From Pararhodonellum marinum (GTDB taxonomy: Bacteria > Bacteroidota > Bacteroidia > Cytophagales > Cyclobacteriaceae): a DNA stretch of 64,000 bases. Position numbers and translations under genes: made by a program. The notes under the pieces were generated by a model. The model saw only the letters and a program-made list of their open reading frames with translations. It was not told where the DNA came from and did no database searches. Each line of letters opens with the position of its first letter. The first letter of the stretch is position 1. This document shows positions 17,273 through 25,074 of this stretch, one piece after another. The stretch covers positions 620,001 to 684,000 of the forward strand of contig NZ_JACEFJ010000002.1 of the NCBI RefSeq assembly GCF_015354735.1, in the 5' to 3' direction.

Positions 17273-18253
17273 TTATTTTGATGTTTCAAATTGGGGTCTG
17301 TTTCCTACTACTGCTTTATCAAGGGTACCCATGGCTTTTTCAAAACCGGCTCGGGCATAGTAGGCTGCCTTGCTATTTCCTACGGGTACCGATTTGGGTA
17401 AAAAACCCAGATACTTCATCGTTTTAAATACAGACCCTTTGACCAGGTCATTGTGAGGGAATCCAGGTTCTGTACAGCCAAGGCAAGGATGATTTGCTCT
17501 CGTTTTACTGGATTGACGGTTCCATAAGATCCTGTTGCAACTGGCACGGGTCATGGGTCCTCTACACCCAACCTCATAAAAGAGGCAGCCTCCTCTTTTG
17601 CCGAAATGCCCATCCACCTTTTGGGCAAAGGATATCGCATTGGGACAACCGGTTTGCACAAAGTCTGTGAAAAAGGTTTTGGGTCGGTGGAATTCATCCA
17701 ACAGAACATCTCCAATCCTTCCTGTAGATATGGCCACCAAGATCTGGGTAATCCAATCCGGGTGGGCTGGACAGCCGGGGATATTGATTACTGGGAGACC
17801 TCCTTTGGAGACATAATCAGGGCCTAAAAAACCACCCTTTTGCTTTTTGAGAAATTGCATTCCTGTGCTTTCTGAGGGATTGGGTGGCACTGCGGGTATT
17901 CCTCCCCAGGTGGCACAATCACCGATCGCTACCACATAAGCGGATACCTTGGACAAGTCTTTGATCCAGTCCATCATCGGTCTTTCCGCGAAATAATTCA
18001 TCGAGCCGGTACCGTTGGGTCCCTGAACAATGGAACCTTCAAAAACAAGGATATCCAGTTGGGTTTTTCCAGCAACGATACTTTCCAGGAGTTCAGACAC
18101 CTGATGTCCTATTTCCAAGCCAATGGAGGGGTGCCAAAGAATGTTTACTCCAAAGTCAGTCACCAATTCCACTACCGTTGGCTCCTCTGCATTTAAAAAA
18201 GACATGGTGTTGCCACTACATGCCCCTCCTTGCAACCAAAGAACATTTGCCAT
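17273..18253 (-). CDS. hupS: [NiFe] uptake hydrogenase small subunit, group 2a-like
   Basis: A 326-aa iron-sulfur subunit. It begins MANVLWLQGGACSGNTMSFL with no Tat signal and no C-terminal membrane anchor, so it is cytoplasmic. Cluster-ligand regions visible are ACSGN (Cys12), IGDCATWGG, IPGCPAHP, QTGCPNA, GGCLFYEVGC and HPCLGCTEP. The proximal motif has Asn where group 1 enzymes have a second Cys, as in group 2a enzymes. It is the first gene of the structural transcript, behind a 250-bp control region with nested palindromes. No dedicated electron-transfer partner is encoded nearby. Confidence 0.93.
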   Translation of the reverse strand: MANVLWLQGGACSGNTMSFLNAEEPTVVELVTDFGVNILWHPSIGLEIGHQVSELLESIVAGKTQLDILVFEGSIVQGPNGTGSMNYFAERPMMDWIKDLSKVSAYVVAIGDCATWGGIPAVPPNPSESTGMQFLKKQKGGFLGPDYVSKGGLPVINIPGCPAHPDWITQILVAISTGRIGDVLLDEFHRPKTFFTDFVQTGCPNAISFAQKVDGHFGKRGGCLFYEVGCRGPMTRASCNRILWNRQSSKTRANHPCLGCTEPGFPHNDLVKGSVFKTMKYLGFLPKSVPVGNSKAAYYARAGFEKAMGTLDKAVVGNRPQFETSK

Positions 18254-18300
18254 ATTAGTTTGTTTTCGGGTTTAAATGTTAAGTTGATATCGATTAAAAC

Positions 18301-18335
18301 CAAAATTTACTTTGGTATTCATCGACTTTATCAAA
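18301..18335 (-). promoter_or_regulatory. Possible hupSL promoter
   Basis: On the minus strand TTTG (18335-18332) is followed after 22-23 bp by TAAATTTTG (18309-18301), an approximate Bacteroidota -7 element. It is about 50 bp upstream of the hupS start. The match is imperfect. Confidence 0.35.
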
Positions 18336-18390
18336 TCTAAAAATTATGATTCAAATTAGAAAGCATTTCCTAAATTTATTTGAGTATTTT

Positions 18391-18418
18391 TTCTAATAAT
18401 TAGAAAAAATTTTCTAAT
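18391..18418. promoter_or_regulatory. Nested palindromes, candidate TetR operator
   Basis: Two overlapping inverted repeats share an arm: TTCTAAT-A-ATTAGAA (18391-18405) and ATTAGAAAA-AA-TTTTCTAAT (18399-18418), both perfect. A degraded third copy lies at 18355-18373 (ATTAGAAA, then TTTCCTAA). They sit upstream of hupS and just downstream of the second TetR gene, where an operator for one or both TetR proteins would be expected. Confidence 0.55.
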
Positions 18419-18503
18419 TCGGAAATAAAACTGGCTTACCTTCTTGGTTTTAAAGTATCCGATTTAGATATCAGATGGCCAAAAAATGAGACAAGGATTC
18501 GTA

Positions 18504-19118
18504 TTAAATAAGAACAGGATAGATGTAAACAACAAATTCTTCCTCTCCTCTGTCTGTCAGATAGGGAGTCATCTGACTCCAAACGGCCTCTTTGAATAAT
18601 TTTTCCTCTGCAGGCTGACCCCTAAGGATCCTCTGTGGCAACCAAAAAATAATGGACATCCAGATGTTGTTGGACAGCAATTCGTTCATTTCATCAGACT
18701 GGGGAACCAGTACACCCCGCTGCACATCAAATTCTATCCTTGATTTGATCTGCAACAACATCCTGTTGATATATCGATGCCATTTACCCAGTATATCTGG
18801 ATAATTTCGCTCTATCTCGAACATATCAATGAAGAAAAACTTGAACTTCATGAAAAAATCGTAATACTGTCCAAGGTTTTTATCCAAACCCTGAAAATTA
18901 TCTATCAACAAGTAATCGGATAGTATTTCTGAAAACTCCGCAAAAATGTAATCATAGGTAAATGAAACAATTGCTTCTTTATTCTTAAAATGATAGGCCA
19001 GATTTCCCACGCTTATCTCAGCAGCATCAGCGATTTGTTGTAGCCTGACATTTGCCACCCCATGTTCATTGAAGGTTTTGATGGCTGCGTCTAAAATCTT
19101 ATCTTTAGTTTTGGACAT
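18504..19118 (-). CDS. TetR/AcrR family regulator 2 of the hydrogenase locus
   Basis: A 204-aa protein with an N-terminal TetR helix-turn-helix (about residues 5-50: ILDAAIKTFNEHG, then LQQIADAAEISVGNLAYHF) and an aromatic ligand-binding half with DUF6242/TetR_C-like helices. Its C-terminus (TPYLTDRGEEEF) resembles that of regulator 1 (QPYFTPIGREEF), so the two are probably paralogues. It lies directly upstream of the hupSL control region and probably regulates it. The effector is unknown. Confidence 0.88.
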   Translation of the reverse strand: MSKTKDKILDAAIKTFNEHGVANVRLQQIADAAEISVGNLAYHFKNKEAIVSFTYDYIFAEFSEILSDYLLIDNFQGLDKNLGQYYDFFMKFKFFFIDMFEIERNYPDILGKWHRYINRMLLQIKSRIEFDVQRGVLVPQSDEMNELLSNNIWMSIIFWLPQRILRGQPAEEKLFKEAVWSQMTPYLTDRGEEEFVVYIYPVLI

Positions 19119-19129
19119 CTTCCCAAAAA

Positions 19130-19492
19130 TTAATTATACCCCAAATTTAACAAACCTTCTTTGATTAACAACGTTCCTCTTTGGTCTTTGGCAGCTTGTC
19201 TTCTAAATAGCTGCGACATGATTTCTGCTTTTCTCCTGTCAGATTGGACAGTGATGTTCCTGATGAGTAATTTTAAAGGTTGCTTATGATGGGCAAATAC
19301 CAGATCAATCCTGAACTCCCCCTTTCTGTAGATCATTCTTTCTATGACTGCTGTATCCCCTAGCCATCGATTGGCTCTCAAAAAGTTGAATTCAGACTCA
19401 TGCCCCAATCTGTCGTCGTATAAAGACATTTGGTTGATGGACTTGAGGATCCATTCATACATTTGGTAGTCTAAAACCGGATTCCTTTTCAT
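19130..19492 (-). CDS. Hypothetical protein between two TetR regulators, 120 aa
   Basis: A 120-aa basic soluble protein that I do not recognise. Its ATG overlaps the stop of TetR regulator 1 (ATGA), and it ends 11 bp before regulator 2, so it is co-translated with them. It is rich in Arg and Lys towards the C-terminus (SDRRKAEIMSQLFRRQAAKD) with a beta-rich centre. It could be a partner of the regulators or a hydrogenase accessory; context is the only evidence. Confidence 0.6.
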   Translation of the reverse strand: MKRNPVLDYQMYEWILKSINQMSLYDDRLGHESEFNFLRANRWLGDTAVIERMIYRKGEFRIDLVFAHHKQPLKLLIRNITVQSDRRKAEIMSQLFRRQAAKDQRGTLLIKEGLLNLGYN

Positions 19493-20115
19493 TGTTCAAA
19501 TATAACCACCCTGTTATCAAATTCTTCCCTTCCTATAGGTGTAAAATAGGGTTGTAATAAAAACCAAACCATTTCAAGGTAGCTTCCCCTGTTGTATTCC
19601 TCTATACCAATAACGGCCTGCCTATTGATCCAACTTTCACTGGCCCAAACCAGGAGAGATGACATTTTGGGACCAAAAGAAGGATCGCCCAAGGAATCGA
19701 GTGCACCCCTTGCCTCATTGAAAACCAGCATGCCTTGTAGTTGCAACTCCTGCCAGTTCAAATGCTCCTTGTATTGCTTGCTGATGATTTCATACATTCT
19801 GGTCAGATCCAGTGTATCTTTATAGAAGAAAACATACCGCTGCTGCAATTCAAAATTGGAGATTAAAAACCGGTTGAAATCCTCAAACAAAGGCAATACC
19901 CTAAACTCTGAAAGCAGAAGTTTCTGCTCATCTACGAAATCACTGAAGAGCGCATAAAGGATGTCATTTTTTGTTCTGTAATGGTAACCGATGTTGCCCA
20001 AACTCAACCCACAGACATCTGATATGTGTTGTAGCCTCACATTGACAAACCCATCCCTGTTGAACAGGTTCAGGGCTACATTTTTGATTCTGGTTTTCGT
20101 ATCCTTTCTCGGCAT
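19489..20115 (-). CDS. TetR/AcrR family regulator 1 of the hydrogenase locus
   Basis: A 208-aa protein from the ATG at 20115 (MPRKDTKTRIKN, the usual TetR opening). The frame is also open to a GTG at 20193 that overlaps the hypA stop (GTGA), which would add 26 residues and is possible. The helix-turn-helix is ALNLFNRDGFVNVRLQHISD with CGLSLGNIGYHY. It is similar in layout to regulator 2. Placement inside the hyp operon suggests control of hyp or hup transcription. Confidence 0.85.
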   Translation of the reverse strand: MPRKDTKTRIKNVALNLFNRDGFVNVRLQHISDVCGLSLGNIGYHYRTKNDILYALFSDFVDEQKLLLSEFRVLPLFEDFNRFLISNFELQQRYVFFYKDTLDLTRMYEIISKQYKEHLNWQELQLQGMLVFNEARGALDSLGDPSFGPKMSSLLVWASESWINRQAVIGIEEYNRGSYLEMVWFLLQPYFTPIGREEFDNRVVIFEQ

Positions 20116-20189
20116 TGGCGTTATAGGAAATTTTAGGAGAATTTGTTTTTTGAAAACCCGAGACCAACTGTTTTTCAAGATGCATTGTC

Positions 20190-20537
20190 TCACTCCATAA
20201 ATTCAACACCGGAAATCAGGAGCTCGTTCCCCTGAATGATGTTGTTCGTAGGTTTGTTGCAGGCGCAAACAAACCTATAATTGAGTACTTCCGATTCTTT
20301 TAAGCAATCTTCACAATAGACCAAGATAGGCAAAACTTCAATCTGAAGTTCGCAGGAGCTATACTCTTTTCTTTCCGTAGCCACCACCGCTTCGAAGGCA
20401 TTTTGCATCAAAATCGGTTCTACATTTGAAAGTAAGCCCACTTTCATGTATATCTTTTTTATTTTTCCCCTATCCTTTTCCGGATAGATTGAATCCAGTG
20501 ACCCAAAGATGTTTTTTACCAAAGAAATCTCATGCAT
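20190..20537 (-). CDS. hypA: Hydrogenase nickel-insertion protein HypA
   Basis: A 115-aa protein. The N-terminus MHEISL carries the nickel-binding His2. The zinc site is formed by CEDC and, 11 residues on, CAC followed by NKP, slightly different from the usual CxxC pair. The closing IIQGNELLISGVEF matches HypA. With HypB it delivers nickel to the large-subunit precursor. It starts 2 bp after the DUF151 stop, in the middle of the accessory operon and away from hypB. Confidence 0.92.
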   Translation of the reverse strand: MHEISLVKNIFGSLDSIYPEKDRGKIKKIYMKVGLLSNVEPILMQNAFEAVVATERKEYSSCELQIEVLPILVYCEDCLKESEVLNYRFVCACNKPTNNIIQGNELLISGVEFME

Positions 20538-20539
20538 GG

Positions 20540-21106
20540 CTATTTGTCATTATTTTTTCTTTTTGCGATTACTTCTCTGATCCTCACGGCACTTTGGTAA
20601 TCTTCCTTTGCCAACACATTTTGAAGCAGACGCTCAAGTTCCTCTAAAGTATAGGCAGAATATGCGGTTCGATTACTTTCTCCTACATAGATATCCATAT
20701 CCAAACGTTGTTCTTCCAATACTTGTCTGGAAATCATAATGGGGCTGTCAAAGCGTAAGGCCAAGGCTATGGCATCGGATGTTCTGCTGTCCACCCGCAG
20801 TTCTTCGGTTTGATTGGTTTTTTTCAATACGATTTCACTTTTGAAGATATTGTCCTTCACTTCTTTTATCCATACATGGTCCACCTTGGCATCAAACAAA
20901 CTTATTACCTCAAAAAACAGGTCATGGGTCAGGGGACGCTGGGTCTTGATTTTCTCCAATGCCACGCCAATGGATAGTGCTTCCGCTTCTCCAATAAGTA
21001 ATGGAAATCTGTTTTTTTTATCCGTGTCTTCCAAGATCAAAGCAAATTTGCCGGGAGAATTGATACTGGGAGACATCGCCACAATAAAAATTTCAATCAA
21101 TTCCAT
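20540..21106 (-). CDS. DUF151 (bifunctional nuclease family) protein with UVR motif
   Basis: A 188-aa protein. Residues about 1-135 form a DUF151/BFN domain (FALILEDTDKKNRFPLLIGEAEA, then VDSRTSDAIALALRFDSPI) and residues about 150-185 form a UVR-type helical hairpin (LEELERLLQNVLAKEDYQSAVRIREVI). BFN domains are reported to have nuclease activity in plants and Mycobacterium, and this two-domain form is usual in Bacteroidota. Here it sits in a hydrogenase operon, 2 bp before hypA, which is an odd place and suggests a specialised paralogue. Confidence 0.85.
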   Translation of the reverse strand: MELIEIFIVAMSPSINSPGKFALILEDTDKKNRFPLLIGEAEALSIGVALEKIKTQRPLTHDLFFEVISLFDAKVDHVWIKEVKDNIFKSEIVLKKTNQTEELRVDSRTSDAIALALRFDSPIMISRQVLEEQRLDMDIYVGESNRTAYSAYTLEELERLLQNVLAKEDYQSAVRIREVIAKRKNNDK

Positions 21107-21118
21107 AGCGCCTATCTT

Positions 21119-21337
21119 TCAACTGTAAGTTTTGATAAAACCGCACAATTCATCCAAGTCATCAAAAGGTGCAACCACATCTCCCAAATGAATCAACTTG
21201 TACAATGCTGAACCTTCCACCTCGATGACATAACCCGATTGGGTATGAATTTCTATTCCTGCCTGAGACAAAACAGGCAAATTATACTTTTGCATCATTT
21301 CCAGCAGACGCTCCACCGCAGTCATTCGAATATTCAC
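21119..21337 (-). CDS. Hypothetical hydrogenase-operon protein, 72 aa
   Basis: A 72-aa acidic soluble protein that I do not recognise. A GTG at 21337 overlaps the stop of the NHL gene (GTGA); an ATG at 21325 is the alternative. It has a helix (TAVERLLEMMQKYNLP) followed by beta strands (IEIHTQSGYVIEVEGSALYKL) and an acidic end (FDDLDELCGFIK). Tight coupling on both sides supports a real gene. The extended hyp operon of Nostoc also has very small unknown proteins, but I cannot claim homology. Confidence 0.6.
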   Translation of the reverse strand: MNIRMTAVERLLEMMQKYNLPVLSQAGIEIHTQSGYVIEVEGSALYKLIHLGDVVAPFDDLDELCGFIKTYS

Positions 21338-22506
21338 TTAAGGGTCAATAAATCACAAATCATAATTCTATGGTTTCCTGTATCTGCCAAGACCATTTGG
21401 TTCCTCACTTCTTCCACGCCAAAACTAAATGGCCAATACAAAGACTTTTCGGTTCCAAAAACAGTATCTGCAAACTCACTTCCGGTATAAAAATCCGGCT
21501 TTCCAATGAGTGAATCGGCAGCTGCTCCATGTTTATCGGGAATTTTCTCATACCATAAAACCCTGGAATTCCCTGTATCTCCTACAAAGATTCCCTCGCC
21601 AAAAAAGCAAGAAAAATAACACCAATTCAGCGTATTTGGAGCGGGACTCAACCCAAACTGATTCTGACCGTTGGCCTCAAAATTGGGTTGACCGATCAGG
21701 CATTTGGCCTTGGCTGAAAGCGCATCTTCCCAATGGTCCCATAGCAGGACCCTGTAATATTGGGTATCAGTGATCGCCAACTCACCCTTTTTTCCGAGAG
21801 AAACCGAATAGGGCCAAATGGCATGCTCGGGATCATAACCTCTGCTTTCAAAATCTTCCTGGCCGATTACAAAGTCTGCCTTCGCTCCCGAATCTACAGG
21901 AATACGATTGAATACCAATACCCTTCTATTTCCTGTATCCGCCACAAACAATTTCCCATCATACACGGCAATGCCATACGGCCAGTACAAGGAAGAAGCT
22001 GTAGGATCTGTATTTACCCCATTTTTATTGGGGAGATTTCCTGTAAAATCGTCTTGTCCAATTACCACATCTGCTGTTTGATGATCTCTGTTTGGGAAAT
22101 CCTTCCAAATCAACACCCTGTGGTTCCATGCATCAGCTACAATAAGGCACTTCCCGTCCGTCCAAACTGCAGATGGATATTGAAGTGATTGGGACGAGGC
22201 CAATCCTCCTGCATTTCTGCCTGTTTTTTTATGGTCAGATTGCCCGATGACAAGGTCAGGTTTTTGCTGAATGCCAATAGGAATCTCATTCCAGATAAAT
22301 ATCCGATTCTGCCCTGTATCAGACACCAATAATTTGTTGCCATGTACATAGACCCCTCTTGGAGCCAAGAATGGACTTTCAGGATCTCCTAAGAAAACCC
22401 TTTGGGCTCCTTCTATTTTTTTTACAGTTGAAACTGCATGTGAAGCGGGTGGGACTGCCCTTTTCAGTGTAATGTTGAGTGCTATATTTGGATTTTCTTC
22501 GTTCAT
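21334..22506 (-). CDS. NHL-repeat beta-propeller protein of the hyp operon
   Basis: About 390 aa from the ATG at 22506, one base after the hypE stop; a GTG at 22533 would overlap hypE. It shows at least five NHL-type blades, each with a (V/I)AD(T/A)x(N/Y)xRV(L/I) core: LLVSDTGQNRIFIW, LIVADAWNHRVLIW, LFVADTGNRRVLVF, LAITDTQYYRVLLW and IFVGDTGNSRVLWY. There is no signal peptide, so it is cytoplasmic. An NHL protein (alr0693, from memory) is likewise part of the Nostoc extended hyp operon, and a role in small-subunit or iron-sulfur maturation has been suggested there. The function here is inferred from that context. Confidence 0.85.
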   Translation of the reverse strand: MNEENPNIALNITLKRAVPPASHAVSTVKKIEGAQRVFLGDPESPFLAPRGVYVHGNKLLVSDTGQNRIFIWNEIPIGIQQKPDLVIGQSDHKKTGRNAGGLASSQSLQYPSAVWTDGKCLIVADAWNHRVLIWKDFPNRDHQTADVVIGQDDFTGNLPNKNGVNTDPTASSLYWPYGIAVYDGKLFVADTGNRRVLVFNRIPVDSGAKADFVIGQEDFESRGYDPEHAIWPYSVSLGKKGELAITDTQYYRVLLWDHWEDALSAKAKCLIGQPNFEANGQNQFGLSPAPNTLNWCYFSCFFGEGIFVGDTGNSRVLWYEKIPDKHGAAADSLIGKPDFYTGSEFADTVFGTEKSLYWPFSFGVEEVRNQMVLADTGNHRIMICDLLTLK

Positions 22507-22507
22507 A

Positions 22508-23569
22508 TCAGCAAATTCTTGGGAGTTGTTCACCCAACAGCATGTTCACTACTCTCCTTCCTCCGATTTCACTGTGTAGTACCACCTGTCCGGGATGTCG
22601 TTCCGTGACTTCGCCTATCACTGCTGCATGAGAGCCATTCTTCCAAGCCCTGATTTTGTCAACCACATGATCTGCTATGCTATTTTTTACAAAAGCAACA
22701 AATACCCCTTCGTTGGCCACGTACAATGGATCAAGCCCCAACAATTCGCAAGCACCTGAAACGGACTCGTCGACTGTAATGGCCTTTTGGTGAATGGTAA
22801 TCCCCTTGTTCAAGGATTGGGCGACCTCATTGAGGATCGTGGATAACCCACCTCTGGTAGCATCTCTCAAAAAGTGGATATCTTCGCCAAATCTACTGAT
22901 CAGTTCCGGAACGATGGCGTTGAAATGGCAGGTATCACTGACGATGTCAGATTCAAACTCCAGCCCTTCACGCACGCTCATAATGGCAATTCCATGCTTG
23001 GCGATGTCATTGGAGATGATCACTTTGTCCCCGGGTTTTACCCGATCAAGATCAATAGATGCATCTGGAAGTACCTTGCCAATACCACTGGTATTGATAA
23101 AGATTTTATCGCCTTTGCCCCGTTCTACTACTTTGGTGTCTCCGGTCACCACCTTGACTCCTGCCAGATCACAGGCCTGTTTGATGTGGATCAAAATCTC
23201 CCAAAAATCTTTGACGGGTAAACCTTCCTCAATAATAAATGATAAAGAGATGAATTCGGCCTTTGCCCCGCACATACAAAGATCATTTACGGTGCCATTG
23301 ATGGCCAATTCTCCAATATTTCCCCCTGGGAAAAAAATGGGCGAAACCACATAGCTATCCGTGGTAAAAGCCATTTTCCCCGCAGATACATCAACTATGG
23401 CACCATCGTGCTGCTTGTCAAGGAATTCGTTGGAAAGTAAATCAAACACGCCTGCATCCAGGAGTTTATGGGTCAGCAAACCGCCGCTTCCATGACCCAT
23501 GGTTATGATCTCAAAATCAAGCTTGGGCATGGGACAGGAGGCTGATAAAATACTTCGGTGATCAGACAT
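22508..23569 (-). CDS. hypE: Hydrogenase maturation factor HypE
   Basis: A 353-aa PurM-like ATP-dependent dehydratase. It ends with the hallmark PRIC, whose terminal Cys is carbamoylated by HypF and dehydrated to a thiocyanate that supplies CN to the active-site iron. Other signs are the N-terminal MGHGSGGLL loop and DATRGGLSTILNE. The gene lies 27 bp after hypD. Confidence 0.96.
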   Translation of the reverse strand: MSDHRSILSASCPMPKLDFEIITMGHGSGGLLTHKLLDAGVFDLLSNEFLDKQHDGAIVDVSAGKMAFTTDSYVVSPIFFPGGNIGELAINGTVNDLCMCGAKAEFISLSFIIEEGLPVKDFWEILIHIKQACDLAGVKVVTGDTKVVERGKGDKIFINTSGIGKVLPDASIDLDRVKPGDKVIISNDIAKHGIAIMSVREGLEFESDIVSDTCHFNAIVPELISRFGEDIHFLRDATRGGLSTILNEVAQSLNKGITIHQKAITVDESVSGACELLGLDPLYVANEGVFVAFVKNSIADHVVDKIRAWKNGSHAAVIGEVTERHPGQVVLHSEIGGRRVVNMLLGEQLPRIC

Positions 23570-23596
23570 ACATGCGATAATTTAATGTTATCCCCA

Positions 23597-24703
23597 TCAG
23601 ACTTCAGTCAATTGTCCACTGATTTTGGAAAAGTGGTAGTAGGCAGCACAGGCACCCTCACTACTCACCATAGGAGCACCCAGGGGTCTTTCGGGAGTAC
23701 AGCCTTTGCCAAATTGCGGACATTCGTGTGGTTTTTTGATGCCTTTCAGAACCTGTCCCGCGATACATTCAGGATTTTCTTCCACCTTGGGCATTTTGAT
23801 TGAAAACTTGATATTGGCATCAAATTCCGAGTATTTTGCCTTCACCTGGTAACCGCTCAAGGGAATGTTTCCCACTCCTCTCCACTCTCTGTCCGTAATC
23901 TCAAAGACTTCCTCAATTACTTTTATGGCATCCGGATTTCCCTCAGGTCTTACCACTCGGGCATATTGGTTTTCCAGTTTAAATTCACCTTTTTCCAACT
24001 GCTTGACCACCATCAGGATACCGTGTAAAATGTCCACAGGTTCAAATCCGGTCACCACAATAGGAACCTTGTACTTGTCCACCAAGGGTTGGTACTCCCT
24101 GATCCCCATGATGGTGCAGACATGTCCGGCAGCCAAAAAACCCTGAATTTTTACCATCTCATCGTTCATCACCGCATCAATGGCCGGGGGCACCAACACA
24201 TGGGAGGCGAGGATGGCATAATTCTTCAAGCTTTCTCTATGGGCATGTATTACGGAAAGGGCGTTGGCAGGTGCAGTGGTTTCAAAACCCACCGCAAAGA
24301 AAACCACCTGCTTGTCGGGATTTTCCCTGGCCAATTTAACCGCTTCCAATGGTGAATACAGGATCCGAACATCGGCTCCTTTTGACTTGGCTTCCAGTAG
24401 GCTGTCGGTAGATCCGGGGACACGCAACATGTCTCCAAAAGAACACAAAATCACCTTTTCTTTAAGGGCCAGATAAACAGCTTTATCAATCAAATGCATG
24501 GGGGTGACACAAACCGGACAACCTGGACCGTGGACCATCGTGATTTCTTCTGGGAGCAGCTGCAGCAATCCGTTTTTGACAATACTGTGGGTCTGCCCTC
24601 CGCAGACCTCCATAATCATCCATGGACGGGTGCATGCTTGCCGGATTTCATCCAAGTATTTTTTGACTAATTCTGGGTTTCTATATTCTGAAAGGTATTT
24701 CAT
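23597..24703 (-). CDS. hypD: Hydrogenase maturation factor HypD
   Basis: A 368-aa iron-sulfur scaffold on which Fe(CN)2CO is assembled. Motifs visible are CGGQTH (Cys34), [23 protein letters not shown] and the C-terminal cluster cysteines in [10 protein letters not shown] and EGACAAYY. Length and motifs are normal for the family. It follows hypC by 59 bp. Confidence 0.96.
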   Translation of the reverse strand: MKYLSEYRNPELVKKYLDEIRQACTRPWMIMEVCGGQTHSIVKNGLLQLLPEEITMVHGPGCPVCVTPMHLIDKAVYLALKEKVILCSFGDMLRVPGSTDSLLEAKSKGADVRILYSPLEAVKLARENPDKQVVFFAVGFETTAPANALSVIHAHRESLKNYAILASHVLVPPAIDAVMNDEMVKIQGFLAAGHVCTIMGIREYQPLVDKYKVPIVVTGFEPVDILHGILMVVKQLEKGEFKLENQYARVVRPEGNPDAIKVIEEVFEITDREWRGVGNIPLSGYQVKAKYSEFDANIKFSIKMPKVEENPECIAGQVLKGIKKPHECPQFGKGCTPERPLGAPMVSSEGACAAYYHFSKISGQLTEV

Positions 24704-24762
24704 GTTGGTTAGGCTTAAGGTTAATTATCTGGTATGAACCTGATTATTTTCTGTTTGCGTCC

Positions 24763-25074
24763 TCAATCGACGGATTTCTGATTATCCTGTTCAAGAGGAG
24801 GCAGGTCATTCCGGTCGGTTTGGGTATGCTCTATCAATTCGTCTATTTCACCGATCATTTCCAAATACTCAAAGGATTTTTTGGCTTCCTCCTCATCCAC
24901 AATGCTGATGGCCACACCCACATGGACCAATACATAATCCCCGATTTTTGCTTTCGGGACCATTTCTAAACTGGCCTGCTTGACAATCCCGCCAAACTGG
25001 ATTTTAGCCATTCTTACCAAACCGTCATACATGGTTTCTATACTTTTTATTTTACCGGGAATCGCTAAACACAT
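24763..25074 (-). CDS. hypC: Hydrogenase maturation chaperone HypC
   Basis: A 103-aa chaperone. The start at 25074 is fixed by the invariant MCLAIPGKI N-terminus, whose Cys2 carries the iron ligand complex between HypD and the large subunit; longer in-frame starts lie inside hypF and would bury this Cys. The start overlaps the hypF 3' end by 23 bp. The C-terminal tail (about 20 residues, acidic and polar) is longer than in minimal HypC proteins. Confidence 0.95.
   Translation of the reverse strand: MCLAIPGKIKSIETMYDGLVRMAKIQFGGIVKQASLEMVPKAKIGDYVLVHVGVAISIVDEEEAKKSFEYLEMIGEIDELIEHTQTDRNDLPPLEQDNQKSVD

Noticed and set aside
15671-18253. H2-sensing hydrogenase (HupUV type)
   Set aside because: The large subunit has a C-terminal peptide after His515 and a maturation protease gene next to it, neither of which sensors need; no partner histidine kinase is present.
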